From Verrucomicrobiia bacterium (lineage in GTDB: Bacteria; Verrucomicrobiota; Verrucomicrobiia; Verrucomicrobiales; Akkermansiaceae), in assembly GCA_030432565.1 (NCBI GenBank), contig JAUIGV010000044.1:1-37415 (forward strand): a stretch of DNA of 37,415 nucleotides, in the 5' to 3' direction. This document shows positions 16,515 to 24,841 of the stretch, piece after piece. A model generated the notes under the pieces. The model did no database searches. It saw only the letters and a list, made by a program, of their open reading frames with translations, and was not told the DNA's origin. A program made the translations under genes and the position numbers. Each line of letters opens with the position of its first letter. The stretch's first letter is position 1.

Positions 16515-17831
16515 ATGTTTGAAGGATTGCAGAAATTTGCCTCGCAGAAGGCGTATCAGTTGATTCGCAAGAAGGGTGTGTCTTGTCCGGATTGCGGGCA
16601 AGTCTTGACCCTGCCTCCGGTGATGCCGGAGGGCGGGCTTCAGGCGCGGATGGCTTGCGGGCGATGTGATTGGCGGGGGAACTTGATCGATGTGATGAAG
16701 AGTGGGGGCCAACAGGTCAGTCCGCGTGAGGTGAAGCCAACGGGAAGTCGGATTCGATCCAGTGACTACCGCTGGGTCGTTCCGGGGACGGGGAGGGTAA
16801 ATGGCGAGTTGGTTTTTGGGACGCTGTGGTTGCTGTTTTGCGCTGCCTTTGTGGGGATGGTCTTGTTCGCAGGAAAGGGGACCAGCTTCAATGGAGGGCT
16901 GATTTTTGCCGCGTTCATGATTCCTTTTTCGTCGGTGGGGTTGTGGCTGTTTTATCTTGGGGCCTGGAAATGTTGGGGTGAGGTCTCCGTGCGAATTAAT
17001 CGCGATGATTTCAAGCTGACCCGGCGTTTGTTCGGGAGAATCAAGGAGAAGAGAATTCCGTTCGCAGATCTGGATGAAATCCGTCTGGAGTTGGATTCTG
17101 ATGGTGAATCGGGGACAACGATGGATTTGGTGGTCGCGCGGAAGGACGGCAAGGATCTGAAGTTGGATCCTGAAATTTCGCGCGACGAAAAGCGGTGGTT
17201 ATTGGGGCAGTGGCAGCAGGCGATCGGGATGGAGCCGGGGCTCAAGGAGGAGCCTGAGGATGAAGCGTTTTCGGGTTCGGCAATTCACGACGGAGTGGTG
17301 GAACTGGAGCCGGGGACGGGCGGTCGCTTTCGTTTGACGGTGCGTGGCCGGGCCGGACTGTGGATGTTTTTTGCGGGATTGCTCCACGTGACGGTCGGTT
17401 TGGTGTTTTGTTTGGGTTCAGGATTTTCCGATGGTGGAGAGGGCGCGCCGGGGTTTTTCCGCGTGCTGGATCTGGTCTTCAGTGGATTCGGGATTTTGAT
17501 GGGCTCGGTGGCGACTTTGGGGGGACTGGCGCTATTGGTGGCCGGATACCTCAAGCTCGGTGAGGTCAAAAAGTATTCCTTTGAGACCGACCGGGTCGAT
17601 TTTGCGACGGTGAAACGAGGAGGGCGGATTTCGAAGAAGGATTCGTGGACTCGTGCGGAGATTCGTGAGGTGGTGAAGAGTCGGATCGGGCATTCCAACG
17701 GGGATCCCCGGTTTCAGGTTCAGCTGCGCGGGCCGGAAAATGTCAATTTGGTTTCGTTTTCCTCCGAGGAGGTGGCGGGTGAGCTCGAGGGGTGGGTGCG
17801 GAATTGGATCAAGACGGGAGAGAGTTCTTGA
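16515..17831 (+). CDS. Zinc-ribbon membrane protein with two PH-like halves
   Basis: 438 residues. An N-terminal zinc ribbon is visible: CPDC (Cys24, Cys27) and CGRC (Cys48, Cys51). Two membrane segments follow at about 98-120 and 127-150, then a beta-rich region (VSVRINRDDFKLTRRLFG and KRIPFADLDEIRLEL) resembling bacterial PH-like domains. A second pair of membrane segments lies at about 279-302 and 318-343, again followed by a similar beta-rich region with RAEIREVVKSRIG. The protein thus looks like an internal duplication of a membrane hairpin plus PH-like domain, led by a metal-binding domain. It lies 30 nt before parE, but a functional link is not evident. Function unknown. Confidence 0.7.
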   Translation: MFEGLQKFASQKAYQLIRKKGVSCPDCGQVLTLPPVMPEGGLQARMACGRCDWRGNLIDVMKSGGQQVSPREVKPTGSRIRSSDYRWVVPGTGRVNGELVFGTLWLLFCAAFVGMVLFAGKGTSFNGGLIFAAFMIPFSSVGLWLFYLGAWKCWGEVSVRINRDDFKLTRRLFGRIKEKRIPFADLDEIRLELDSDGESGTTMDLVVARKDGKDLKLDPEISRDEKRWLLGQWQQAIGMEPGLKEEPEDEAFSGSAIHDGVVELEPGTGGRFRLTVRGRAGLWMFFAGLLHVTVGLVFCLGSGFSDGGEGAPGFFRVLDLVFSGFGILMGSVATLGGLALLVAGYLKLGEVKKYSFETDRVDFATVKRGGRISKKDSWTRAEIREVVKSRIGHSNGDPRFQVQLRGPENVNLVSFSSEEVAGELEGWVRNWIKTGESS

Positions 17832-17861
17832 TGCTTTGGGAAAGTTAAATATTCTCAGTCC

Positions 17862-19715
17862 ATGGCCGCTACCGCGAGTTACACTGAAGACGACATTAAG
17901 AGCCTCGATTGGCGAGAGCATATTCGTTTGCGTCCGGGGATGTACATCGGCAAGCTGGGAGACGGTTCCTCGGCGGACGATGGTATTTACATCCTGCTGA
18001 AGGAGGCGCTCGATAACTCGGTGGATGAGTTTGTGATGGGCCATGGCAAGGAAATTACGATTGAGATCGATGACGAAAGCCGGGTCGAGGTGAGGGACTT
18101 CGGGCGGGGGATTCCGCTTGGCAAGCTCATGGACTGTGCTGCCAAAATCAACACGGGTGCGAAGTATGACAGTGAGGCTTTTAAGAAGTCGGTGGGTTTG
18201 AATGGAGTGGGAATCAAGGCGGTGAATGCCTTGAGCGAATTCTTCGAGATTCAGGCGTGGCGCGAGGGTAAGACGAAGGCGATCGAGTTTTCGAAAGGGA
18301 TGGTGGTCGAGGAAATGAAGCGACCGAAGGCTGATAAATCGGCGGGTGGAACGCGCCTGGCTTTTGATGTGGACCGGACGGTTTTTCCGAAACGCACCAA
18401 GTTTCGAGCTCCTTTTGTGGAGAAAATGTGTCGTTATTATTCCTATTTGAATCCGGGGCTCGCTCTGATTTTCAACGGGAAGAAATTTAAGTCGAAGAAT
18501 GGTCTGTTGGATTTGCTCAAGGAGGAAATGGATGAGGCTCCGCTTTATGAGCCGATTCATTTGACCGGCAAGGATATCGATGTGGCCTTCACCCACGGTC
18601 CGGGTGGCAGCGAGGATTATTATTCCTTTGTTAACGGACAGAATACGACGCAAGGCGGCACCCACCTTGCGGCCTTCCGCGAGGCCATGGTGAAGGTGAT
18701 TCGGGAGTTTTATAAAAAGAGCTACGATCCTTCGGATATCCGTGCAGGAATCACGGGTGCGATTTCGGTGCGGATCGAAGAGCCTGTTTTCGAGAGCCAA
18801 ACCAAGACGAAATTGGGTTCCACCACCGTGGCGCCGGAAGGAGAGACCGTGCGGACATTTATCGGGAATTTTCTGAAGGAAGAGTTGGACAACTACCTCC
18901 ACAAAACGCCTGCGGCCGCCGAGGCGATTCAAAAACGTATTCTTTCTGCCGAGAAGGAGCGAAAAGAGCTCAGCGGAGTGAAGAAGTTGGCCCGTGAGCG
19001 TGCGCGCCAGACGAAGGTCCACAACAAGAAGCTTCGCGATTGCCGCGCGCATTTTAACACCAAACACAAGCGTCGCGAGGACACCACGGTGTTTTTAACC
19101 GAGGGCGATTCGGCCAGTGGATCGATTACGAAGTGTCGCGATGTGGAATCCCAGGCAGTGTTTTCCTTGCGAGGGAAGCCGCTCAATACCTTCGGCCTGA
19201 CCAAAAAGGTGGTTTACGAAAACGAGGAATTCGCCCTCCTGCAAGCAGCTTTGGGGATTGAGGAAGGGATCGAATCGTTGAGGTTCAATCGGGTCGTGAT
19301 CGCGACCGATGCCGACGTCGATGGAATGCATATTCGTCTGCTTCTCCTGACTTTCTTCCTCCAGTTTTTCCCCGAACTGATTCGCGAGGGACATCTGTTT
19401 ATCCTGCAGACTCCGCTTTTCCGCGTGAGGAACAAAAAGAAGACCATTTATTGCTACGATGAAGACGAGCGGGAGGCTGCGATGAAGGAGCTGGGTCGCA
19501 ATCCAGAAATCACCCGATTCAAGGGCTTGGGTGAGATTTCACCTGACGAGTTTAAATTCATGATCGGCAAGGACATGCGCCTGGATCCTGTTCAGATGGA
19601 GGAAGGCAAAGGTCTTAAAGAGATGTTAACCTTTTATATGGGGAAAAATACTCCGGATCGACAGGGGTTTATTATTGAGAATCTCCGTGATGACGTTGAT
19701 TCGGCCGAGGTTTAG
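17862..19715 (+). CDS. parE: DNA topoisomerase IV subunit B (ParE-type)
   Basis: 617 residues. The ATPase (GHKL) domain shows EALDNSVDE (Asn52, Mg-ATP binding), DFGRGIP and [14 protein letters not shown]. The TOPRIM domain shows TEGDSASG (Glu414) and DADVDG (Asp483, Asp485, Asp487), and TRFKGLGE comes near the C-terminus. The [11 protein letters not shown] element and the lack of the long GyrB insertion fit the Bacteroidetes/Chlamydiae-type ParE rather than a main GyrB. With ParC it decatenates and relaxes DNA using ATP. Its partner parC lies 2.3 kb downstream on the same strand, separated by a gene for a secreted protein. No Shine-Dalgarno is seen before the ATG. Confidence 0.93.
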   Translation: MAATASYTEDDIKSLDWREHIRLRPGMYIGKLGDGSSADDGIYILLKEALDNSVDEFVMGHGKEITIEIDDESRVEVRDFGRGIPLGKLMDCAAKINTGAKYDSEAFKKSVGLNGVGIKAVNALSEFFEIQAWREGKTKAIEFSKGMVVEEMKRPKADKSAGGTRLAFDVDRTVFPKRTKFRAPFVEKMCRYYSYLNPGLALIFNGKKFKSKNGLLDLLKEEMDEAPLYEPIHLTGKDIDVAFTHGPGGSEDYYSFVNGQNTTQGGTHLAAFREAMVKVIREFYKKSYDPSDIRAGITGAISVRIEEPVFESQTKTKLGSTTVAPEGETVRTFIGNFLKEELDNYLHKTPAAAEAIQKRILSAEKERKELSGVKKLARERARQTKVHNKKLRDCRAHFNTKHKRREDTTVFLTEGDSASGSITKCRDVESQAVFSLRGKPLNTFGLTKKVVYENEEFALLQAALGIEEGIESLRFNRVVIATDADVDGMHIRLLLLTFFLQFFPELIREGHLFILQTPLFRVRNKKKTIYCYDEDEREAAMKELGRNPEITRFKGLGEISPDEFKFMIGKDMRLDPVQMEEGKGLKEMLTFYMGKNTPDRQGFIIENLRDDVDSAEV

Positions 19716-19819
19716 GCGGGTTACAGACTCGTCACCGATTACGGGATTTGCGCTTTAGGTGAATCGGGCTAAGAAGTGGCACGGAACGTGTTGACGTTCT
19801 TGCAACTTGCAGTCTGCCT

Positions 19820-21934
19820 ATGAAAAAACTGATTTTTCCCTTTGCCGCCGTATCTCTGTCATTGAGCGCTTCAGCCCAGTTGGTGATCAACGAAATCCTC
19901 GCTGATCCTCCAGGTGACATCACCGGAGATGCCAATGGTGATGGAACCCGGGAAGGTTCGCAGGATGAGTTCATTGAATTGGTAAACAATAGTGGTGGCG
20001 CGGTTGACCTTAACGGCTGGTCTATTACGGATGGCACCGGTGAGAGGCATTTTTTTAGTGCGTCGACGGTCGTTGCAGACGGGCAGGCAATCGTGATCTT
20101 TGGGGGTGGAGTTCCCACCGGAGATTTTGGAGGGGCAATTGTGGACGTGGCATCGGGCGGTCTGCTTGGAATGAATAATTCTGGCGACACCATGACTTTG
20201 CTGGATGCGAGTTTTGCAGTTGTTGATACCTTCACTTATTCGTCGGAGGGCGGCCAAGACCAGTCACTGACCAGAGATCCTGATGTCACCGGACAATCCT
20301 TTGTGGGCCATGGCTCGTTGGGTGATGGGTCCATTTTGTTCTCTCCCGGCAGTAGAAATACCGGTGCTCCCTTTGCGGGAGATTCGCTTTCAGTGACGAT
20401 TGAGCCTGCTTCATTTTCCGAAGGAGCGGGTGCTTCGGCAGCTTCCGGAACAGTGTCACGGACGGGAGATACCACTGCAGCAGTTGAAGTGATACTCTCA
20501 AGCAGTGACGTCGGCGAAGCTACTGTCCCGGGGAGCGTGACGATTCCAGCGGGTGCTTCTTCAGCGCCATTCACTGTCGCCGCAGTCGATGATTCCGAGC
20601 AGGACGAAGAGCAAACGGTTGTGATTTCGGCATCCGCAGCCGGTCTTTTCTCGGGGTCTTTTCAGGTGACAGTGGAGGACGATGAACCCCCGATCCCGAC
20701 CATCAGTCTCATCTCTGATCCTACCTCGATCTCTGAAAACGGGGGATCAGCAACAGTGACGATCGAGATTAGCACGGCCGCCGACTCCCCGATCACATTC
20801 AATTTGGAATCAGATGATACCAGTGAGCTTACGGTTCCAGGTTCGGTCACGATTGACGCTGATTCGACGACAGCGACTTTTGCGGTAACTGCCGTTGATG
20901 ATGCGATCGTTGATGGGACCCAGATCGTGAGTGTGACGGCGACTGATCCTTCCCTGGTGATCTTGCCGACCAGTGTGAATATTTCCGTAAATGACGACGA
21001 GGCATTTGCAGTGCCCGACGTGGTGATCAATGAGGTGCGAATCGATGATCCAGGTGCGGATGATGACGAGTATGTCGAGCTCTTTACCCCGACCGCTGGT
21101 TCGGTGAGTCTTGGTCGTCTCTTTCTGGTTGTGATCGGTGATGGCTCCGGTGGATCCGGAGTCGTTGAGAGGGCTATTGACCTTTCCGGGCAGTCAATCG
21201 ACGATGGCTATTTTTTGGTTGGGTCAGAGATTATGCTTCTGGCGACGCCCGATCTTACGGCTCCGGCTAACTTCCTGGAGAACAGCGATAATATCTCAAT
21301 TCTGCTCGTTTCAGATTTCACGGGTTCGGTAGGCGACGACCTGGATGCCAATGACGATGGGACTCTCGAAACCAAGCCGTGGGGGACACTGTTGAGTGGC
21401 GTTTCTCTCGTTGAGGAGCCGAATCTTGACGACGGGGCAGGCGGTTTTATCAAACCAGGCGGCACGGAGTGGGACTACTCAGCGGATCTCGGGATTGAGG
21501 CGGTGGGACCCGATGGAAACTTTGTCCCAGGGCATGTCTTTCGTTCTCCAAATGGCTCTGGAGATTGGCAAATCGGGCCTTTTGCTCCATCAGCTGGTGA
21601 CCCCGATGCAGAGCCTCCGGTTCCCCCCGTTGATGTTCAGGACTCACCGGGTGCGGAAAATGGCACGGTGACTCCTCCCGAGGGTGAGGAGCTCCAGGTT
21701 CTTGGATTCGAAATCGATATGGAACTTGGTCGCGGTGACCTCGTTGTAGCCGGACTTGGGACTAAAGTTTGGATTCTTCAAGCGTCGGACGATCTCGGTT
21801 TGAACGATGCATGGGCGGATGTGCCAGGTGGGTTTTCCGAGATCGATAATCCGGATGGCTCAACGACCATTCGATTTTTCGACAGCTTTTCTACCACTTC
21901 AACCCGTTACTATCGCATGATCGAGCAGCCTTAG
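19820..21934 (+). CDS. Secreted lamin-tail/Calx-beta domain protein
   Basis: 704 residues with a signal peptide (MKKLIFPFAAVSLSLSASAQ, cleavage after SASA). A lamin-tail domain covers about 20-150 (LVINEILADPPGD, then DEFIELVNNSGGAVDLNGW), two Calx-beta repeats about 192-290 and 295-395 (both with VPGSVTI and an acidic VEDDE/VNDDE end), a second lamin-tail-like domain about 400-560 (VVINEVRIDDPGADDDEY), and a C-terminal domain ending in RYYRMIEQP, a tail style common in verrucomicrobial exported proteins. Strongly acidic, probably calcium-binding, at the cell surface or released. It sits between parE and parC with no obvious link to them and has its own terminator. Confidence 0.88.
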   Translation: MKKLIFPFAAVSLSLSASAQLVINEILADPPGDITGDANGDGTREGSQDEFIELVNNSGGAVDLNGWSITDGTGERHFFSASTVVADGQAIVIFGGGVPTGDFGGAIVDVASGGLLGMNNSGDTMTLLDASFAVVDTFTYSSEGGQDQSLTRDPDVTGQSFVGHGSLGDGSILFSPGSRNTGAPFAGDSLSVTIEPASFSEGAGASAASGTVSRTGDTTAAVEVILSSSDVGEATVPGSVTIPAGASSAPFTVAAVDDSEQDEEQTVVISASAAGLFSGSFQVTVEDDEPPIPTISLISDPTSISENGGSATVTIEISTAADSPITFNLESDDTSELTVPGSVTIDADSTTATFAVTAVDDAIVDGTQIVSVTATDPSLVILPTSVNISVNDDEAFAVPDVVINEVRIDDPGADDDEYVELFTPTAGSVSLGRLFLVVIGDGSGGSGVVERAIDLSGQSIDDGYFLVGSEIMLLATPDLTAPANFLENSDNISILLVSDFTGSVGDDLDANDDGTLETKPWGTLLSGVSLVEEPNLDDGAGGFIKPGGTEWDYSADLGIEAVGPDGNFVPGHVFRSPNGSGDWQIGPFAPSAGDPDAEPPVPPVDVQDSPGAENGTVTPPEGEELQVLGFEIDMELGRGDLVVAGLGTKVWILQASDDLGLNDAWADVPGGFSEIDNPDGSTTIRFFDSFSTTSTRYYRMIEQP

Positions 21935-21961
21935 AACGAAATGGCTGATAAAAACTTCAAG

Positions 21962-21987
21962 AGGGCGGGATTTCCCGCCCTTTTTTT
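21962..21987 (+). terminator. Intrinsic terminator after the lamin-tail gene
   Basis: AGGGCGGG (21962-21969), loop ATTT, CCCGCCCT (21974-21981), then a run of T to 21987. It separates the lamin-tail gene from parC, which therefore needs its own promoter. Confidence 0.93.
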
Positions 21988-22047
21988 GTTGGGGCCGTGG
22001 GCTTCGATTGTTAGCTTTTCTTAACAAACGACTGTTTGAGCTAAAAC

Positions 22048-24036
22048 ATGGACGAAACCAACGACTCCCAGGAACCGCGCGAGAATCTTTCGCTGGGTGG
22101 AATGTATTCCGATTACTTCCTCGATTACGCCAGCTACGTGATCATGGAGCGCGCTGTTCCACATCTGGGCGATGGCTTGAAGCCGGTGCAGCGCCGGATT
22201 TTGCACTCGATGCGTGAGCTTGAAGACGGCCGCTACAACAAGGTCGCCAACGTCGTTGGAAACACCATGAAGTATCACCCGCACGGCGACACTTCGATTG
22301 GTGATGCCATGGTGCAGTTGGGTCAAAAAGACCTCCTCATCGACACCCAGGGAAACTGGGGAAACGTGCTAACCGGAGATCGGGCGGCGGCGCCCCGATA
22401 CATCGAGGCCAGACTGACTCCTTTTGCGCTCGAGGTCGCCTTCAATCCCAAGACCACGAATTGGACCCGCAGTTACGATGGCCGGAACAAGGAACCGGTC
22501 ACGCTGCCGATGAAGTTTCCTCTTCTCCTGGCACAGGGCGTTGAAGGCATTGCGGTGGGGTTGGCCTGCAAGATTCTTCCCCACAATTTTATTGAACTCA
22601 TCGAGGCCTGCATCTGCGCCCTGCGAAAGCAGCCCTTCGAGCTGTTTCCGGATTTCCCGACCGGTGGGTTGGTTGACGTGAGCGATTATCGGGACGGACT
22701 TCGCGGTGGTAAGATCCGGGTGCGGGCCAATGTTGAGGTCGTCAAGTCGAAGCTTATTCGCATCAGTTCCATCCCGTTTGGGACCACGACCGGCGGAGTG
22801 ATGGATTCCATTGTCAGCGCAAATGACAAAGGGAAGATCAAGATCTCAAAGATTGAGGATAACACGGCGGAAAACGTCGAAATTCTGGTTCACCTTCCAG
22901 CCGGCGCTGATGCCGAGATGACCCGGGAAGCTCTCTATGGTTTCACTGATTGTGAGGTTAGTATTTCGCCAAACTCATGTGTCATTCACGATGGTCGACC
23001 GCACTTTATGCCGGTGACCGAGATCCTCAAAAATTGCGCCTTCATGACCAAGGCGCTCCTGCTGAAGGAGCTTGAGATCCTGCTCGGGGAACTCAACGAA
23101 AAGTGGCACTTCAGCTCGCTTGAGAAGATCTTTATCGAAAACCGCATCTACCGCGACATCGAGGAGTGCGAGACCTGGGAAGCGGTCATCGAAGCCATCG
23201 ACAAGGGGCTGGAGCCTTTCAAAAAACTCCTCAAGCGCGAGGTCACCCGGGATGATATTATCCGTCTCACCGAGATCAAAATTAAGCGAATTTCGAAGTA
23301 CGATAGCTTCCGGGCTGACGAGGAAATCCGTGGCCTGGAAGACCGAATCGCGGAGACCGAAAAGAATATCAAGAACATCACGCGATACTCCATCGCCTAC
23401 TTCAAGGCGCTCATCAAAAAGTATGGCAAGGGCCGCGAGCGCAGGACCGAGCTCGCTGAGTTTGGAGTGGTGAAGCGTTCAGCGGTGGTCGTTGCCAGCG
23501 AGACCCTTTACCTGGATCGCAAGAATGGTTTTGCCGGGATCAGTCTGAAGAAGGAAGAGGCGCTTGAGAAATGTTCAACGCTTGATGACATCATCATCTT
23601 TTCGCTCGATGCCGAGATGCGCGTCACCAAGGTGGCCGACAAGATTTTCGTCGGGAAGCGTCCGGTTCACGTCTCGGTTTTCCGGAAAGACGAGCCCAAG
23701 ATTTACTCCATGATTTATCGTGAAGGTCGCGAAGGTCCATACTACGCCAAGCGTTTCAAAGCGGGCGGCGTGACCCGTGACAAGATTTACAACATGGGGA
23801 AGGGAACCAAAGGGTCGCGCGTGATGTATTTTGCAGTCCACGACACTGAGGAGGAAAGCTCGGCCAATACCGTGGTGGTTCATCTCAAGCCCGCCCTTCG
23901 GTTGCGGAATGTTTCACGGCTCTTCTCCTTTGGCGAAATTGCGATCAAGAGCCGGGGCTCAAGAGGAAATATTGTCACCAAGCTGAACGTGGATCGGGTG
24001 GTCCGTGCGTCCGCAAGTGATCTTGGTGAAAGTTAA
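22048..24036 (+). CDS. parC: DNA topoisomerase IV subunit A (ParC-type)
   Basis: 662 residues. The breakage-reunion domain shows the CAP-like winged helix with KPVQRRILHSM and HPHGDTSIGD (77-86), the active-site tyrosine in APRYIEARL (Tyr118), a coiled-coil tower and a shortened C-terminal beta-pinwheel starting near residue 480. It is shorter than E. coli ParC (752) and fits the Bacteroidetes/Chlamydiae-type subunit. In the quinolone-resistance region the residue matching GyrA Ser83 is Thr82 and the acidic residue (Asp86) is kept. It forms the A2B2 enzyme with the ParE at 17862. No Shine-Dalgarno precedes the ATG. Confidence 0.93.
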   Translation: MDETNDSQEPRENLSLGGMYSDYFLDYASYVIMERAVPHLGDGLKPVQRRILHSMRELEDGRYNKVANVVGNTMKYHPHGDTSIGDAMVQLGQKDLLIDTQGNWGNVLTGDRAAAPRYIEARLTPFALEVAFNPKTTNWTRSYDGRNKEPVTLPMKFPLLLAQGVEGIAVGLACKILPHNFIELIEACICALRKQPFELFPDFPTGGLVDVSDYRDGLRGGKIRVRANVEVVKSKLIRISSIPFGTTTGGVMDSIVSANDKGKIKISKIEDNTAENVEILVHLPAGADAEMTREALYGFTDCEVSISPNSCVIHDGRPHFMPVTEILKNCAFMTKALLLKELEILLGELNEKWHFSSLEKIFIENRIYRDIEECETWEAVIEAIDKGLEPFKKLLKREVTRDDIIRLTEIKIKRISKYDSFRADEEIRGLEDRIAETEKNIKNITRYSIAYFKALIKKYGKGRERRTELAEFGVVKRSAVVVASETLYLDRKNGFAGISLKKEEALEKCSTLDDIIIFSLDAEMRVTKVADKIFVGKRPVHVSVFRKDEPKIYSMIYREGREGPYYAKRFKAGGVTRDKIYNMGKGTKGSRVMYFAVHDTEEESSANTVVVHLKPALRLRNVSRLFSFGEIAIKSRGSRGNIVTKLNVDRVVRASASDLGES

Positions 24037-24063
24037 GCTTGCCGGAGTGCTATCGATCATTAG

Positions 24064-24081
24064 AGTGTTCTCGTGAACACT
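24064..24081. repeat. Perfect inverted repeat overlapping a small ORF start
   Basis: AGTGTTC (24064-24070), TCGT, GAACACT (24075-24081). No T-run follows on either strand, so it is not a clear terminator. It overlaps the GTG start of the small ORF at 24073 and could be an operator or an mRNA hairpin hiding that start. Confidence 0.45.
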
Positions 24082-24222
24082 AAAATTTATTGGCGAATCC
24101 GACTGAGCTGGGCTCGTTGGCGAGTAAAGATCATCCGTAGCCGGGTCTGGGGCCTAAAGCGTCGCCTGAGACTCTGTCGGCCCAAACGCCACGCGAGACA
24201 ACTCGAGCTGCCCTTTCGTTAA
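24073..24222 (+). CDS. Possible small Arg/Trp-rich peptide (49 residues)
   Basis: A GTG-started frame of 49 codons fills most of the gap between parC and the next gene. The product would be very basic and aromatic: 13 Arg, 4 Lys, 1 His and 4 Trp against a single Glu, with stretches such as WARWRVKIIRSRVWGLKRR. AGAG lies about 8 nt before the start. Composition is like nucleic-acid- or membrane-active peptides, but a chance frame in GC-rich DNA is quite possible. No homologue is known to me. Confidence 0.3.
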   Translation: MNTKIYWRIRLSWARWRVKIIRSRVWGLKRRLRLCRPKRHARQLELPFR

Positions 24223-24278
24223 TCTTCAGGGTTCGGATCATTCTTGACGGCAATAGCTTTAACGATTGTCGTGTTGGT

Positions 24279-24596
24279 GTGTGGAAGGCTTTGGTTTTTA
24301 TGATCTTGTCCCTCTGGGCAAGGGCAGAAGAGCAGGCCTTGGTGCGGAGTTATCGCTTGTCTCTTTCCGAAGTCGTCACGGTGGCTGATCGTGGTCGTAA
24401 CGATGGTGACTCGATTCGTGATGGCATCCGGGAACTGAACCGGGCTCCTTTTGAGAGTCGTTTTCTAAACGATGAAGATCAATTGCTTCACCTGGAGCCC
24501 GGAGAGTTGGGTTTGCGAGGGAAAGAAAGTGTTTTGGTTTACAACAAGACAGGTGGCCGGGTGGTCGCTAGGGCGAAGGTTGACCCGGAAAAATGA
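24279..24596 (+). CDS. Small exported protein, first of a coupled trio
   Basis: 105 residues from a GTG at 24279. The start MWKALVFMILSLWARA looks like a short signal peptide with cleavage after ARA, followed by a soluble, charged domain (LNDEDQLLHLEPGELGL). No family recognised. Its stop overlaps the next start in ATGA, so translation of the two is probably coupled. The GTG is the only reasonable start that keeps the whole signal peptide. Confidence 0.6.
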   Translation: MWKALVFMILSLWARAEEQALVRSYRLSLSEVVTVADRGRNDGDSIRDGIRELNRAPFESRFLNDEDQLLHLEPGELGLRGKESVLVYNKTGGRVVARAKVDPEK

Positions 24597-24841
24597 TTTC
24601 ATTCAGTGGAGATCAGGATTTTGTCGGGGAGTTTGGGTTTGCTTCGGACGGTGAAATTGTTGAGGTTGCGCTGGCTGTGGCGGAAAACAAGGGGGAGGTA
24701 GAGGGCGGAGTTTCTAGATTAAATGTCGTGGCTCAAAATGGTGTCCCGGTCATCTTTCGTCAGGAAAAAGTCGATGGGCGGTGGAAGGCCTTGGTTTTGC
24801 AAGCTCACCAGCTAAACTGGTTGGGAGAGCAACTGAAGTGA
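24593..24841 (+). CDS. Small soluble protein, second of a coupled trio
   Basis: 82 residues without a signal peptide or membrane segment; pattern of short beta strands (GEIVEVALAVAENKGEVEGG, VPVIFRQEKVDGRWKALVL). It begins inside the stop of the previous gene (ATGA) and its own stop overlaps the GTG of the next gene (GTGA). Because the preceding gene ends in an exported-type domain and this one lacks a start signal, a frameshift splitting one longer protein is an alternative; the two frames differ, so a single base change could join them. Function unknown. Confidence 0.55.
   Translation: MISFSGDQDFVGEFGFASDGEIVEVALAVAENKGEVEGGVSRLNVVAQNGVPVIFRQEKVDGRWKALVLQAHQLNWLGEQLK

Noticed and set aside
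17532-19067. Long minus-strand frame opposite parE and the end of the preceding gene
   Set aside because: It spans the boundary of two real genes, carries no motif, and mirrors the parE codon pattern.
24244-24272. TTGACG as a -35 box before the small exported protein gene
   Set aside because: No acceptable -10 hexamer occurs 16-18 nt downstream.
24279-24800. Near-identical 17-nt stretch (GTGGAAGGC.TTGGTTTT) at about 24280 and 24781
   Set aside because: Short, with one mismatch, and in unrelated parts of two proteins; several such matches are expected by chance across the window.
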